Source: Cadophora sp. MPI-SDFR-AT-0126
Lineage: Eukaryota > Ascomycota > Leotiomycetes > Helotiales > Ploettnerulaceae
DNA: 64,000 nt
Assembly (NCBI GenBank): GCA_020747065.1
Contig: JAGMVK010000006.1
Span: forward strand, 1,054,001 to 1,118,000
Reading direction: 5' to 3'
The notes beneath the pieces were generated by a model. The model saw nothing but the letters and a program-made list of their open reading frames with translations. It searched no databases and was not told the DNA's origin. The translations under genes and the position numbers were made by a program. Below, piece by piece: positions 45,507 through 56,196 of the stretch (the stretch's first letter is position 1; every line of letters begins with the position of its first letter).

Positions 45507-47600
45507 ATGTCTCCCACCACTACCCTCCCTCAACCCTCCCAAGAAACCATGAAAATCCAACACACAACACACGATGAATCCCGCGACGCCATCCCATCCC
45601 TCAGCATCAATCCCAAACTCCTCTCCGCCTCCATGAAAGTCCGCACCTTCATCTCCCGCCGGATATCACAAACCTTCCACTCTCCTCCCTTGCCCTCACA
45701 TCACGAAGACCCGAATCCCAGCACTGGCAGACCCTTGACACAATTCCCGCGATTTGCTGAGTCAAAACATTCGTTTGCTGAGAAGAAAGCAGAGGAGTCT
45801 GAGGAAGCGGGACACTCAGCCCAGAGACACCACTCTGACAAAGCGGCGCGGAAAGAGGAGAAAGTCCTCTCGAGGAAGAACTCAAGCGGGAGTTACTTAC
45901 CGCTCAAAAGCCCCACTGGGAGTTCATCTACAAGAGCAAAAGGCTTCTCGATTCCTTCTCTAAAGAAGAAAGGCAATTTCTCGGATCTGGTTAAGGAGAG
46001 ATTACACCGGAGGAATGAAGCTGGTAATGAGATCTCGAATCGAGAAAATGATGTGGAGAAGGCGGGAGAGAAAAGTGAGAAGTTGGTGAAGGCTTATACT
46101 TTGCGCAGGGCAATGCTGGAAGGCAAACTGGAGCGCGTCGTCCCTCCACCCAGTACGGCCATTTCCAGCGGGCAGAACCGTCGTCCGCCTCCTAGACCAG
46201 CGCGTAATCCATTTTTAGACACAGCTTCTGCCACTCCAATAGTAGCAGCAGAGGTAGCAGCAGCAACAAGAACAGAACCAAGACCCGGACCCAGAACACT
46301 CAAACCAACAGACACCCCCTCCTCACGCACCAGCCTCTCATCCGCCGCCCGTCCAACATCCACATCCTTATCCCGAGCGCGCAAGACTAAATCAGCCAGC
46401 AGCAAGATCGCCAGCTTGATCGGCAACAGTGCGGATATTCTTGACGAGACGAGGAGGGAGATACAAGGGAGGTTTAAAGAGCCGTTTGAGTATTTGGGGT
46501 ATCCGTCTTTTTCGCTGGCGAGGAGGGCGGATGGTGCTGAGGGTGGGGAGAGTGATGCGGATAGTGATGAGAGTTTTTATTGTTTGGGGGATAGGGAGGC
46601 GGGAGTCTTGGGGATGGGTGCGGGGATGGAGGGGAGTCCTGGTGTTGGGACTGGGATAGGGACTGGGACGTCAAAGAGGGATGAGAGGGAGATGGAGAGA
46701 AGGTTCAACGACATCTCGAGGCCGAAGAAGACTGTGAAGGAGAGTGAGAGTGGTGGTGGGAACAGATTGAGTAATCTTACCCGTGGGGGAGAACAAGACG
46801 CTCAAGTCCCACCAGAGCAAGTCGTGAACAAGTGTAAGCTCTGCGGTCTCGGAATCGCATCTTCCTACCGCGGGCTATGCGCAGAATGCGAAGCAGATCT
46901 CTCGCCTCTCAATACTCAAAACCCTACACTCAATCCAGAAAACAAATACTCAGACTCTGAATACGAAGATGATCTCGTCGTGGATGAGATCCCGCCTACG
47001 CTGCCTTTAAAGATACGGAAACAGACATTACTGACAAGAGAGAAGTCGGTGATGCGTAAGGTGGGGCCGGATGCGTATAGACAGAGAAACCCGTTTGCTT
47101 TTGAAGATAGCGAGTCTGATGACGAGTGCCCACCACGAGTCCCACCCAAAGACGATGTTGTTCTCGGTCTCTCTTTACCAAATAAAACATATCAACCACA
47201 ACTCACCAGTGTGTCACATACAAAACAGCCTTCCCACCACACAAAAGTCGAGACTCAATCAGAAACAAGCCCAAACTCACAACCTCAGACCGCAAAAGAA
47301 GTCCATCGTCTCAGCAGCTGGCAAAGCGACGGTCTAGACAGTCCCACCTACGAAGAAGCCCAGCAAATCCTAGACCGCTGGTCCGATTGTTTTGGAGAAG
47401 GTGCCCTTCATCAAAACTCATACACACGAGATAGTCATGGGGATGGCGTGCCGCTTGTGCGGACCATGGATTGTGATGGGGTGAAGAGGGATTCGGAGTT
47501 CTACAGGTTTTGGGATGAGATGTTGAGGGAGCATGCGCCGAGGAGGGAGAGGATGAGGGGGGAGAGGAGTGAGTCTGTAAGGGAGTATTGGGAGGGGTGA
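45507..47600 (+). CDS. Disordered protein with a C4 zinc-knuckle-like motif
   Basis: Intronless frame of 697 residues from the ATG at 45507 (an in-frame ATG lies 60 bases upstream inside low-complexity sequence). Most of the protein is Ser/Pro/Lys/Glu-rich and likely disordered, with basic patches (FSIPSLKKKGNFSDLVKERLHRR) and an acidic Gly-rich stretch. One compact element stands out: C443-X2-C446-X11-C458-X2-C461 (KCKLCGLGIASSYRGLCAEC), which could bind one zinc ion. A conserved-looking C-terminal block follows (YEEAQQILDRWSDCFGEG, then FYRFWDEMLREH). I do not recognise the family. It resembles fungal regulatory scaffold proteins only in general composition. Confidence 0.8.
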   Translation: MSPTTTLPQPSQETMKIQHTTHDESRDAIPSLSINPKLLSASMKVRTFISRRISQTFHSPPLPSHHEDPNPSTGRPLTQFPRFAESKHSFAEKKAEESEEAGHSAQRHHSDKAARKEEKVLSRKNSSGSYLPLKSPTGSSSTRAKGFSIPSLKKKGNFSDLVKERLHRRNEAGNEISNRENDVEKAGEKSEKLVKAYTLRRAMLEGKLERVVPPPSTAISSGQNRRPPPRPARNPFLDTASATPIVAAEVAAATRTEPRPGPRTLKPTDTPSSRTSLSSAARPTSTSLSRARKTKSASSKIASLIGNSADILDETRREIQGRFKEPFEYLGYPSFSLARRADGAEGGESDADSDESFYCLGDREAGVLGMGAGMEGSPGVGTGIGTGTSKRDEREMERRFNDISRPKKTVKESESGGGNRLSNLTRGGEQDAQVPPEQVVNKCKLCGLGIASSYRGLCAECEADLSPLNTQNPTLNPENKYSDSEYEDDLVVDEIPPTLPLKIRKQTLLTREKSVMRKVGPDAYRQRNPFAFEDSESDDECPPRVPPKDDVVLGLSLPNKTYQPQLTSVSHTKQPSHHTKVETQSETSPNSQPQTAKEVHRLSSWQSDGLDSPTYEEAQQILDRWSDCFGEGALHQNSYTRDSHGDGVPLVRTMDCDGVKRDSEFYRFWDEMLREHAPRRERMRGERSESVREYWEG

Positions 47601-48825
47601 GGAAGAGCGAGAGGTTTGGTGGGATTTTGTGGGGATTGTTGATTTTTAAGCGAGGGGGCTGAGGCTGGTGGGGAGGAGGGAGGACTTGAGAATTACTGGG
47701 TTGGTGTTGGGGGATGAGAGGCGTTCGTATTATACCCATAATCTGAAATTATTGCATGGAATTCTCGATGACCTGTCTTGACTCTGTTTTTTAGCTTCTT
47801 GAAAATTCTATAATTGCTAAGCATTGCAGTGCAAGTCGATGTAAGGACAAGCCAGCAGTCGCGACATCACTTAAATATTTTTGCTCAAGCTCTCTGTGAG
47901 AGTACAAATTCGGTCTCTTGAAGCTTCTACGATCGATCGACAGTTTCATCATGGCCAGAAAGCAATGACCCCTGCCCATTTCATATTAAGCGAGAGTAAG
48001 TAAACACCTTGTCCTCTGGAACCACGGTCAAAATTGGCATGTGTAGCACTTACTCGTTCCAATTGCTCGACAATTTGAAATTAATGCTGATCAACAGCTT
48101 TCTTCAAAATGACTGGCCCCGAGTCGAGTCGCTTACGATTTTCTGTGGTGATGTGCAAATACAACTGCTACGCTCTAGTAGTTTCACCAGTAAAACCATG
48201 CTACCAAACCGTGCTGAACGGCTTCTTTTCCCCTCACATAAGAATTTTCGTTCTGCAGGAAGAAGTTTCCTTATTTGAGTAATATCAAGTGAGCAAAACA
48301 CATCAAAAGTCAAGGTATACATTGTGCACAAAGCAATCTATGACTTTGTGTTTTGTTCGGCGTACTCGTGGGAATCCTCATTTTCGACTTAGAGGATCTT
48401 TATTCTGTCGTAAGTTTTGTATTACAGGATGAAGAATCGTATGCGACTGTATAATTCATTGAGATAATTATTCTGACTCAGGGTGGTTTACAGCCAGCTC
48501 ATGTTGGCGTCTATGACTGCAAAGGTTGAAGTAGTAGTTGTATATTTGAGACAGAAGATTTTGGAGTTCTGAAAGGTCGGATGCCACAGGTGATAAAGAA
48601 ACAAAGCGTGAAGGAAGGGATTTCTCTGTAAATCTATAAAAGTATCACTCCAGACAAGACTGGACAACTGAAGTAGTATTCAAGTATTTGACTCATTCCG
48701 TCCTTCGCCCCTCCATTCCTAAGCATGTCTAACCTCGTGCATATATCACGACAAGATACGACCAATTAATCCTCACAACCTCTACAAGTCTCTCCAAACT
48801 CCAGCAGCACCTTACTGGTGTGCAT
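47601..48825. other. Intergenic spacer
   Basis: About 1.2 kb between convergent genes; no supported gene. Short frames have no features. Confidence 0.4.
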
Positions 48826-49050
48826 TCACATCACGTAATAAACGGTATTGACTCCCTCAGGCGCTACCCATTCCTCATCATCCTTCGCATTCTCCACCGT
48901 AGCGATATCACCGCCTCTCCTTTCCTTCAAGTATTCTGGTTCTTGTATCTGTGCTGGGACGGTATCGCTGTCACGGTTTCCGAGTGGTGCAGCGAACAGT
49001 CCAGCAGCGAGGACTACGAGGGCGAGGAAGTGTTGAGTGAGGGACTTCAT
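48826..49050 (-). CDS. Small secreted peptide precursor
   Basis: Intronless 74-residue protein with a clear signal peptide (SLTQHFLALVVLAAGLFAAP, residues 3-22), then a short acidic pro-region and a dibasic site (YLKERR/GG) that could be cut by the Kex2 protease, releasing a 29-residue C-terminal peptide (GGDIATVENAKDDEEW...VYYVM). It has no cysteine, so it is not a disulfide-type effector. I know no matching family. It could be a processed signalling or RiPP-like peptide or just a small secreted protein. The start at 49050 is preferred because it places the signal peptide at the N-terminus; the frame is open further upstream to 49230. Confidence 0.6.
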   Translation of the reverse strand: MKSLTQHFLALVVLAAGLFAAPLGNRDSDTVPAQIQEPEYLKERRGGDIATVENAKDDEEWVAPEGVNTVYYVM

Positions 49051-50496
49051 GGTGTTGTAAAAGGGATTGCTTGGACTGAGGCGGTCAGCAGCAGGAAGTG
49101 GAGAAGGAGCTTGATGGGGAGATACGTGGTAGTATATCCTATACCCGGGCAACCTGGTAGAAAAGTGTAGCGACGTGGTTTTCTTTGTTGTCAATCTGCT
49201 TGTTCTCCGCAACACTCCCAAGGGAATCACCTATTCTATACACGCTCTCTCATTTATCACGGATCTCCAATGCGAATTCGTAATCTGCAATCCTGGATGC
49301 AATGATTTGAATCAAGACCTGGTTCCGAAGTCAATTGAGGTAGTGCCCAGAAGCATCAAAGCCCCTCCCTATAAGCATGTATTAACATCGCGCTCCAGTT
49401 CCAAAGCCTCAGCACCTCGAAAGAATCCTTGGAAATCTGCAAGCCTCGTATGATCCGAGCTGTCTCGCTCCCGGTCCACTGGTGTAACTTCCAAGCTTTA
49501 TGCTGACAAAGAAGGACCCACGAAAACACAGGACAGAGATTGCTATCACATCTGAGCTCCCTAAACAGAAGGGCTGTTCAATGATGTCCAATCATGAGAA
49601 CCATGGAGCGGCCGTAGCAGGAAAGCTATTAATGTGCATACCTTGATCGGTATACTGTTCGCGTTCTGATATTTGGAATGTACATGTTGGTTCTGTGCTG
49701 CAGAATTGTTGGTTTCGTCAAGGAATCGCAGCCGATTGGAGGTGCTTCTCAACTTGCGTATGCACGAGAGAACTTTGAGAACGTTGAGAACGTTCAGTCT
49801 GCTGAAGAAACTGCGTTCGGTAGAATTTGGCGGGAGCACTGCATTTGATACTCTTCAAAGAGAAATCTGAATGGGCTGCCTAAAATCGGAGGATCCGTTG
49901 CAGTTCTTTGAGTTGGAGGCCCATAATTCCTGTTGAGGATGTGTGGCAAGACTGGTAGGAGCCAACGTCTCAAGCTTTCTGATCTTTCGTCTCGATGATG
50001 AAAGATCCATGACTGCCATCTAGGAGAAACAACAACTTGTCTGAGAGGCCGTAATGCTTAGGCTCAGATTGTGCCGACCGGACACCTGCAGTAGATTCAA
50101 TTCGGGCGTTCTGTGTGGCGCGAGTAGGATTATTCCTGGTGAAGGGAGGTACGAGCGTTCGCGTTCTCCAAACAAAATGAGTGCTACCACATCGATTTCT
50201 GTAGTAGTACTGAATTGACAATCAGTCTGGACTTAGTTTTAATGCCACCTATCGCCCATTCGATCGTCCATGGAGTGAATTTGCTCGTCGCCCTTCAACT
50301 CAACATCCAACGATAGCCGGGTCCAATGAGATACAAAATAGGTCTTTGCTTACTTAAGATGCTATCCAGCCTCTTGGAAGCGAGCAGCGATACCAGGAGC
50401 AGGATTGTTTAGCGGATTGCGAGCTGTGGTCGAGGGTGCTCCAGTTCCCTACGCCCGGCCTCTTTGGCAAAACTCTCTCGCCACATCCTTGAGAAT
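49051..50496. other. Intergenic spacer
   Basis: About 1.4 kb; no supported gene. Short frames at 49409-50221 on the minus strand show no features. Confidence 0.4.
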
Positions 50497-52656
50497 TCAA
50501 ATGAGCTCGAAGTCCCTCAACTCTACCTCTCCTCTTTCTAAAGCCTCCATAGCCTCTCCAAACATGATCCCGTCAACATAGACACCGCCCAAGACTTGAA
50601 ACTGTGTTCCAATAGGCCGTAAGAGGATTGGTGCAGCGCAGCCGAGGACGATGGTGGCCACATCTCCAACTTGGATGTCTGTATTGAAAAACTTCCCGAC
50701 CGAGCCGCGCTCGGTGGTAAAGATCCAATCTGGTGACCCAAAAGCCTCCTTTAGTGCAGGGAGCAACGCGGGGTGGCTCCAAGTTGTCGTTAATTGGAAG
50801 AGTGCCTGCAGCTTTTCTAAGATAGAGTTAAAAGGTAACAACCCTCGGCCGTTATATTCATCCAGATCGCCAGCCTGCACTGTCATATCGGTAGGACTGA
50901 CAAGTGAGGTGCAAAACTTGTCGTGATAGCCTCCACGCTCATTTACCAGCAGCGTTCTCCATAAAACCTTGAATGCATCCACATCTGATCCAGAGGCGGA
51001 GCATGCCCTTAACGTAGTCCAGCACAGATGACAGAACTGCAGAAATGGATCTTCAAAGTAAACAACACTTCCGCTCGATTGAGAAGTATAGCTGGGCGAG
51101 GGGCGGTAAGTGGGAGATATACTTCGCACAATGGTCCAATCTATACCACGAACTGTCAGGATGGATAGGCTATCTGAAAACGAGGCGACGCAATCAATCT
51201 GACCAGACGCCCAGAATTCTGTGGGATCATCGAGATGAACAATATCATAATCGCCACAACTTGTTGCCAAGAACCCCCTCGTGACATCCTCATTCCAGAC
51301 TGGAGCCCACGATCTGTGAATCGGATTTCTCCCTTCACTGCAAGCCAGCAAGACATTGAGACGCTTGCTTTTCAAAACGAGCTCTCGGACAACGCTCGCA
51401 AAGACATCTTGTACAGTGGCCGCGTAATCGATGATTAAACCAGAAGTACGATGTGTTGGGGTTTCAACCAGATCATCGTGAAGTCTGGTCATGCCTAAAG
51501 TTGCGTACACCATATCTCGCGGATCTGTACTCGCTGCACCACGGAGATGAACTAGTAAATGCAGAAAAGGAAATCTTTGCAAAGGAAGAACTGTATATAT
51601 TGTGCAGTAAACGAAGTGGAATTTGCACCATTGTAGGATGAGCTGATGCTGCAGTATTGCCCATTCAGAGCGCTTCAAAATATCAGCAATGTTTGGTTCC
51701 TTTCTCCAAGTATTTAAATCGAGTCGGGTAAGGAAATTGGTCGATCTGACCATCGAGACTTGCGAAATTTGATGCCCACCATACTGGAACAAGGCACGCC
51801 CTTTAGCTCCTAAGACATACTCCTGAAGAATCCAGGCTCGTCGGAACCATGGACTTTTAAGCAATCGCAAAATTGCTTGGTAAGTCTCTATGAAAGACTC
51901 CAATGCCAACTTCTCAGTTGAGAAAAGCTTCAAAGAGTCTTCATCGTCTTTGATACGTGCCAACTCCTCAAGAAATTTTGCAGCAAGCTGCCCATCTGCG
52001 TACGCGGGCCCCAACCAGATGACGAGCCGATCACAGCGCATGTAGATGTCACGCATGAGCTGTACTTGACTGCTACGTTCGTGGAAGTCCGCTTGATTGA
52101 TGCATATAGCATCGATCCAGATCCGTCGAAAATTCCTCAAACGGCGAGGTAGATGTCGTTGCCACAGCGGCTGGGATACATTTGATGATGCAAAGTCTTG
52201 GCGGAGCTGTCGTAGCCCAGCTGCCAGATTAGGTTTGATCGGAAGACGTCTCCCACCAATAATCATGGATTCGTTTGAATCGTCGGTACCCCATACATAC
52301 GAAAGGGCTTCGTATTTCGGTAGCTTGTTGTTGAGGGAGACATGAACGATCTCGCCGATGAGGAAATCGCTGTCCTTAGATTTGCGACTAGTTGGAAGAC
52401 GAAGCTTGAGAAGTCTGATCTCTCCTGGTCTGAGAGGGCAGTACTGATACAACTTGGACTGATACAACTTGGCGTTTACGTTGTCTGTGCTCTTTGCAGA
52501 AAGATTGGGATGTTGTCGAATCAATGAGGACGGTTCTGCAAGTCCAGATTCATGAGCTCCTGAAGGCAACATAGCAGGTGGACGCTCCATGGTCATTGTA
52601 CCATGGTAAAGATAACGGTAGGCAGACGACTTCAGAGCCTTGCGAAAGACTCGCAA
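50497..52656 (-). CDS. HET-domain protein (heterokaryon incompatibility type)
   Basis: Intronless frame of 719 residues. The HET domain lies at about residues 113-290 with its three signature blocks: YEALSYVWG (115-123), RIWIDAICINQADFHERSSQVQLM (about 178-201) and SPWFRRAWILQEYVL. HET domains are related to TIR domains and trigger cell death when activated in vegetative incompatibility, usually through a partner or a sensor domain. The remaining 430 residues show no ankyrin, WD40 or NACHT domain but contain the common downstream HET-protein motif DPRDMVYATLGM and IDYAATVQDVFASV. Such genes are numerous and variable; this one looks intact. The start may be at 52656 or at the MTMERPP methionine 20 codons on. 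Specificity is unknown. Confidence 0.92.
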   Translation of the reverse strand: MRVFRKALKSSAYRYLYHGTMTMERPPAMLPSGAHESGLAEPSSLIRQHPNLSAKSTDNVNAKLYQSKLYQYCPLRPGEIRLLKLRLPTSRKSKDSDFLIGEIVHVSLNNKLPKYEALSYVWGTDDSNESMIIGGRRLPIKPNLAAGLRQLRQDFASSNVSQPLWQRHLPRRLRNFRRIWIDAICINQADFHERSSQVQLMRDIYMRCDRLVIWLGPAYADGQLAAKFLEELARIKDDEDSLKLFSTEKLALESFIETYQAILRLLKSPWFRRAWILQEYVLGAKGRALFQYGGHQISQVSMVRSTNFLTRLDLNTWRKEPNIADILKRSEWAILQHQLILQWCKFHFVYCTIYTVLPLQRFPFLHLLVHLRGAASTDPRDMVYATLGMTRLHDDLVETPTHRTSGLIIDYAATVQDVFASVVRELVLKSKRLNVLLACSEGRNPIHRSWAPVWNEDVTRGFLATSCGDYDIVHLDDPTEFWASGQIDCVASFSDSLSILTVRGIDWTIVRSISPTYRPSPSYTSQSSGSVVYFEDPFLQFCHLCWTTLRACSASGSDVDAFKVLWRTLLVNERGGYHDKFCTSLVSPTDMTVQAGDLDEYNGRGLLPFNSILEKLQALFQLTTTWSHPALLPALKEAFGSPDWIFTTERGSVGKFFNTDIQVGDVATIVLGCAAPILLRPIGTQFQVLGGVYVDGIMFGEAMEALERGEVELRDFELI

Positions 52657-53836
52657 CTTTTTCTAGGATTACCACAAGCTACAATTCAGACAGTGCTTCG
52701 GCCATGCGCGACAAGGCTGGAAGTATGCTGTGAAAATGATGAAGAGAGGGCAAAAGATGACAAGCCGATAGGAGAACAGTTGCGACGATGTCAAAAATGA
52801 AGCTGGATGGGGGACATGTCGGGTTACACAGCGCTAAAAAGACCAATAAGAGGGCAGAGACAGCCATGAACCTTATGCCACGTGATCATCTCACAAAAGA
52901 TGACAACGCTGCGGTCTTTTAAAGAGAGGAAAGAAGAGCAAAAAAGTGCCATGAGAGGGGCTCCTTTGCAGCAGCCAGCCATCTCACAGGCGAATCCGTC
53001 TAAGAGGCTGATCCACTTCGTTGACGAGTCCAAAGCATGCTCCTAATCGACGAGTACACTATCCGGACACTCTGAAAAGCAAGGAGAATGCAAAAATCTG
53101 TCAGAAGAGTCCCACTATAAGTCGTGAACTGCAGCAGAGCTCTCAGGTGCTGTAGCAAAGTGCAAAAGAGAATTACCATAAGTAAAGTGACTATATAAGC
53201 AATTTGCTCGCTGCTAAAAGAAAACAATGTCTACAGCGGGTAGAGTCTCCATTCCGCTACCAAGAAATGGATGGAAAAGAATTGACGACCAAATGAGCAA
53301 GGTCTTAGCCATCATACCAAAGCAGAAACGTGAGCAGAACAAAGCTAGACATTGAGAAACACTGCCACAGGCTGCAGGCTGGGCTGACTAGTGGCGATCA
53401 ACCTTTTGCTAAATCCAATAACATCAAGAAGCAGGATAACAACCAGGTAGGCAGGCACTTGCCGATGTGGTTGCATTCTAGTTTTCATCTTCATCTTCAT
53501 CTCATTGGAATGAGATGAAGAGAGCCAGGCTATTTTCACACGAGCATGTTGAGATACAGCGTAGGCGATTTTTCGAATTGTAATACTCTCCATACGATGC
53601 CTGACGATCAACTCCATACTTCAACCATTAAGAATAAACCAATATCCTCCCAGGAGTTGAATCTGATCCCATTATCATAGCCGTAGCATTCTTATACACT
53701 TGTTTTGATGTGGCGATCATCCACGCCCCAAAGTGTCATACCATACAACAAGCATCGTTCTCTATCGTACACTCCTCCATCATCCAACACAGTCTTCACC
53801 ACATCCCATTCATTCCATCACTTGCCCCATGTAGAT
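52657..53836. other. Intergenic spacer with a perfect hairpin
   Basis: About 1.2 kb without a supported gene. It contains a perfect 12-base inverted repeat with a 2-base centre at 53495-53520. Confidence 0.45.
53495..53520. terminator. Perfect 12-bp inverted repeat
   Basis: Arms CTTCATCTCATT and AATGAGATGAAG around GG, preceded by CTTCAT repeats. It could fold as a hairpin in RNA or be a chance product of the repeat. No function is shown; a terminator role is only one possibility in a eukaryote. Confidence 0.25.
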
Positions 53837-54421
53837 CTATCTGCCTGGAGGAGGTTGGCTCATCATCTGTGCTTGTTGTTCCTGGAATCTCTGCCCAATC
53901 CGCTCACTGCCCGCCATGAACTTCTGTACGCATCGAGTGACGCAGCCGGTCTCGCGTTGGATGAGAGATTTGGTGGTGAAGTCGTCGACGCAGGAGTCGA
54001 AGCAGTGAGATACGAGGTTGGAGAACATCTGTAAGGGTAAGTGTTAGCTGGATTGTCAAAGGTGGCGTGTAGCTATTTGAACAATAGAATGGGAAAAGCA
54101 AATCCATCGCCGAATCTGCAGAACAAGGCACTAAGCATTTCGCTAGCCATAATGAAGATCGGGACGCTTGTAGAATGGCATCCAAAACAGTAACCATGAA
54201 CTAGTCCGTGCAGCTTTGACAGAATTCCTTTCGAGGACATTGCTGTTCCAGAAACCATCGACGAGGCTTCGCATTGATCCGCCACAGGTTCCCAAGACTC
54301 GTCCCAAAGTATTTGCACTTACGCCCATAAATTCCTTCATTTGCTTGCGCTCCATACGAGATTGGAACTCTCTCTGCTCTGAAGCCGTAAGTCTGTGGAG
54401 GCTATCAGCTAGGTCTTCCAT
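53837..54421 (-). CDS. tim9: Mitochondrial import chaperone Tim9
   Basis: Predicted 96-residue small Tim protein of the mitochondrial intermembrane space, partner of Tim10 in carrying hydrophobic precursors to the TIM22 and SAM machineries. Two exons, 54421-54323 and 54028-53837, joined in phase 0 ([14 protein letters not shown]) across a 294 bp intron with donor GTAAGT and acceptor CCCTTACAG. The twin CX3C motif is complete: CFDSC and CVTRC, in the block [26 protein letters not shown] that is typical of Tim9. Length and the basic N-terminal helix ([18 protein letters not shown]) agree with the family. The intron is long for this window and should be checked for an additional small RNA or an alternative acceptor. 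Housekeeping gene, high confidence. Confidence 0.94.
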
Positions 54422-56196
54422 CTCGTCTCATAGATTCACCAACCCTTCCATCTTGACTGGTCTCGAATGTTCTTGCTTGTGAGGAGCGAAATTTGATGAG
54501 AGTTCCCTTGTATCTGTGTTGACTTTGGCTCGAGGTTAATGGTTTGTTGAGGCTGAAATGTACCAGCAAGCTCCTCGTTCTCAATCGATGTCACGGCTGA
54601 AGAATTTAGGCGAGTCTTGGCAAAATATCGGAGCTAAACTTTGTTTTGCCGATAAGCCGAGAGACAGGAATCTGGGTGACCGTATTAAATCCCGGGCCAG
54701 AGCTTACGAGGGCCAGGACATCAGCATCATCATCAGCCCAGCCCAGCAGCAACAACAACACCGGAAAGCTGGATAGGACCCTGGACATGACGTCTGGCCA
54801 GACCTTGGTATGGGTAAGGTACTGTATGAGTGCGGATGCGTGTAGCTGGTACATGCAGGAAGGGAAGAGCATGCAGCAAGACTAGGAAGAGGATATTGAG
54901 GTACTTTACGATGATTACGACTCAAATTGAAGAGCGATTTCTTGGTATCAAAGTTGTGTTTGTGTCTCTCTGTGCATCTCATAGGTCTCTGTGCCTGTCT
55001 GGCACCCATGCCTCTGTAATACCTTCAGCAATTTGCCCCCTGGATATACCTCTTAACATAGCCACGTTTCCACGCTGCCCATCGTATCCCCATGGAGCTG
55101 TAGATGAAATGCAGGCACAAGACACAAAAACCGTTGCGTGGTGACTCTAAATATGGAAAAAAGCGCATCCCATGTACCGGCTGCCTTTGCTGTTCACCAT
55201 CATGCTATACCAGCACTGGCATAAGATAATAGCAGACCCATTGGCCTGGCTCACTCCGCTTGCTCAATGAACGAGACTTGACGCCGCCCGGGAATCAAGC
55301 CAGCGTTGATAGTGAAGAGAGGAGAGCCATACAACACCAAATCTCCGCCTGCCCATCTACAGCAGACTCCGCATGTGCTTTGCTTTGCTTGACTTTGCTT
55401 TGTTCGTCCTTGTCCAATACTGAGAATACTGCGCATCCTCCCATCCCATTTGGCTGGCTGGATAACAATTTTATTGCCATTGCATTGCACCAGCCAGAAG
55501 GATCAGCAGCATTAAGAGGGTCAGCAGGCACTCCAGATTCTTTGGAGGCCTGTTCTGGTGGCTGCTCTGCTCTGGACCTCAGGCCTGATAGGGCGGCACT
55601 AATTCGGATTAGGAGCCGTAGCGTTCTCTGATTCAAGCCAGCCCAGCAGCTCACCTCGAGCATCATCTTCTCATCTCTCTTCATACTGCCTCACTCCCCA
55701 TTCTCTCGAGCTGCACAACTGCACAGGCTTAACTTCATAAATCGCACTACTGGCCGCATCTAAGACAACTCTGTCGTGCACGACGCCTCCCTTGATCTTC
55801 TGTGCTGCTTTCACCCGCACTGTCTCAGCTTCGACTCTCCTACCGCAGCGGCCTTGCATTCGAGCGCTTGCTTCACACCCCTCGGTCGCGTCTGATTCTT
55901 GCGCCCAACGACCACGAGCCTTCAAATCGCAAGTCCCTGGCAGACGTCTAGCAGAGAAAAAGAACCAGTGTCGCGTGCTGCACCAGAATTGTTGATCCTC
56001 GAGATCGGTCGCCAAGCGCTTCGAATTATTCCTGCGACCGAAGTTGAATTCGAGATCAAACCCCCACACCCACACCCACAGCTTGCGCAGACCAGAACGT
56101 TGCCCAGGCCTCTTGGGCCACCGCGACTCTCTCTCCACTGGGAAACCATATAGAAATTATACTGGCGACTGGTAGATTGAGAAGTTCGCGTTCGAG
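54422..56196. other. Intergenic and probable long leader
   Basis: About 1.8 kb between divergent genes. Frames at 54558-55700 overlap on both strands with low-complexity repeats (CAGCAGCAACAACAACA, TTTGCTTTGCTTGACTTTGC) and no domain. The C-rich 55700-56196 part is probably the leader of the RhoGAP gene. Confidence 0.45.

Noticed and set aside
55260..55684. Frames on both strands near 55.3-55.7 kb
   Set aside because: Low-complexity CAG and TTTGC repeats make long frames by chance; no domain is seen.
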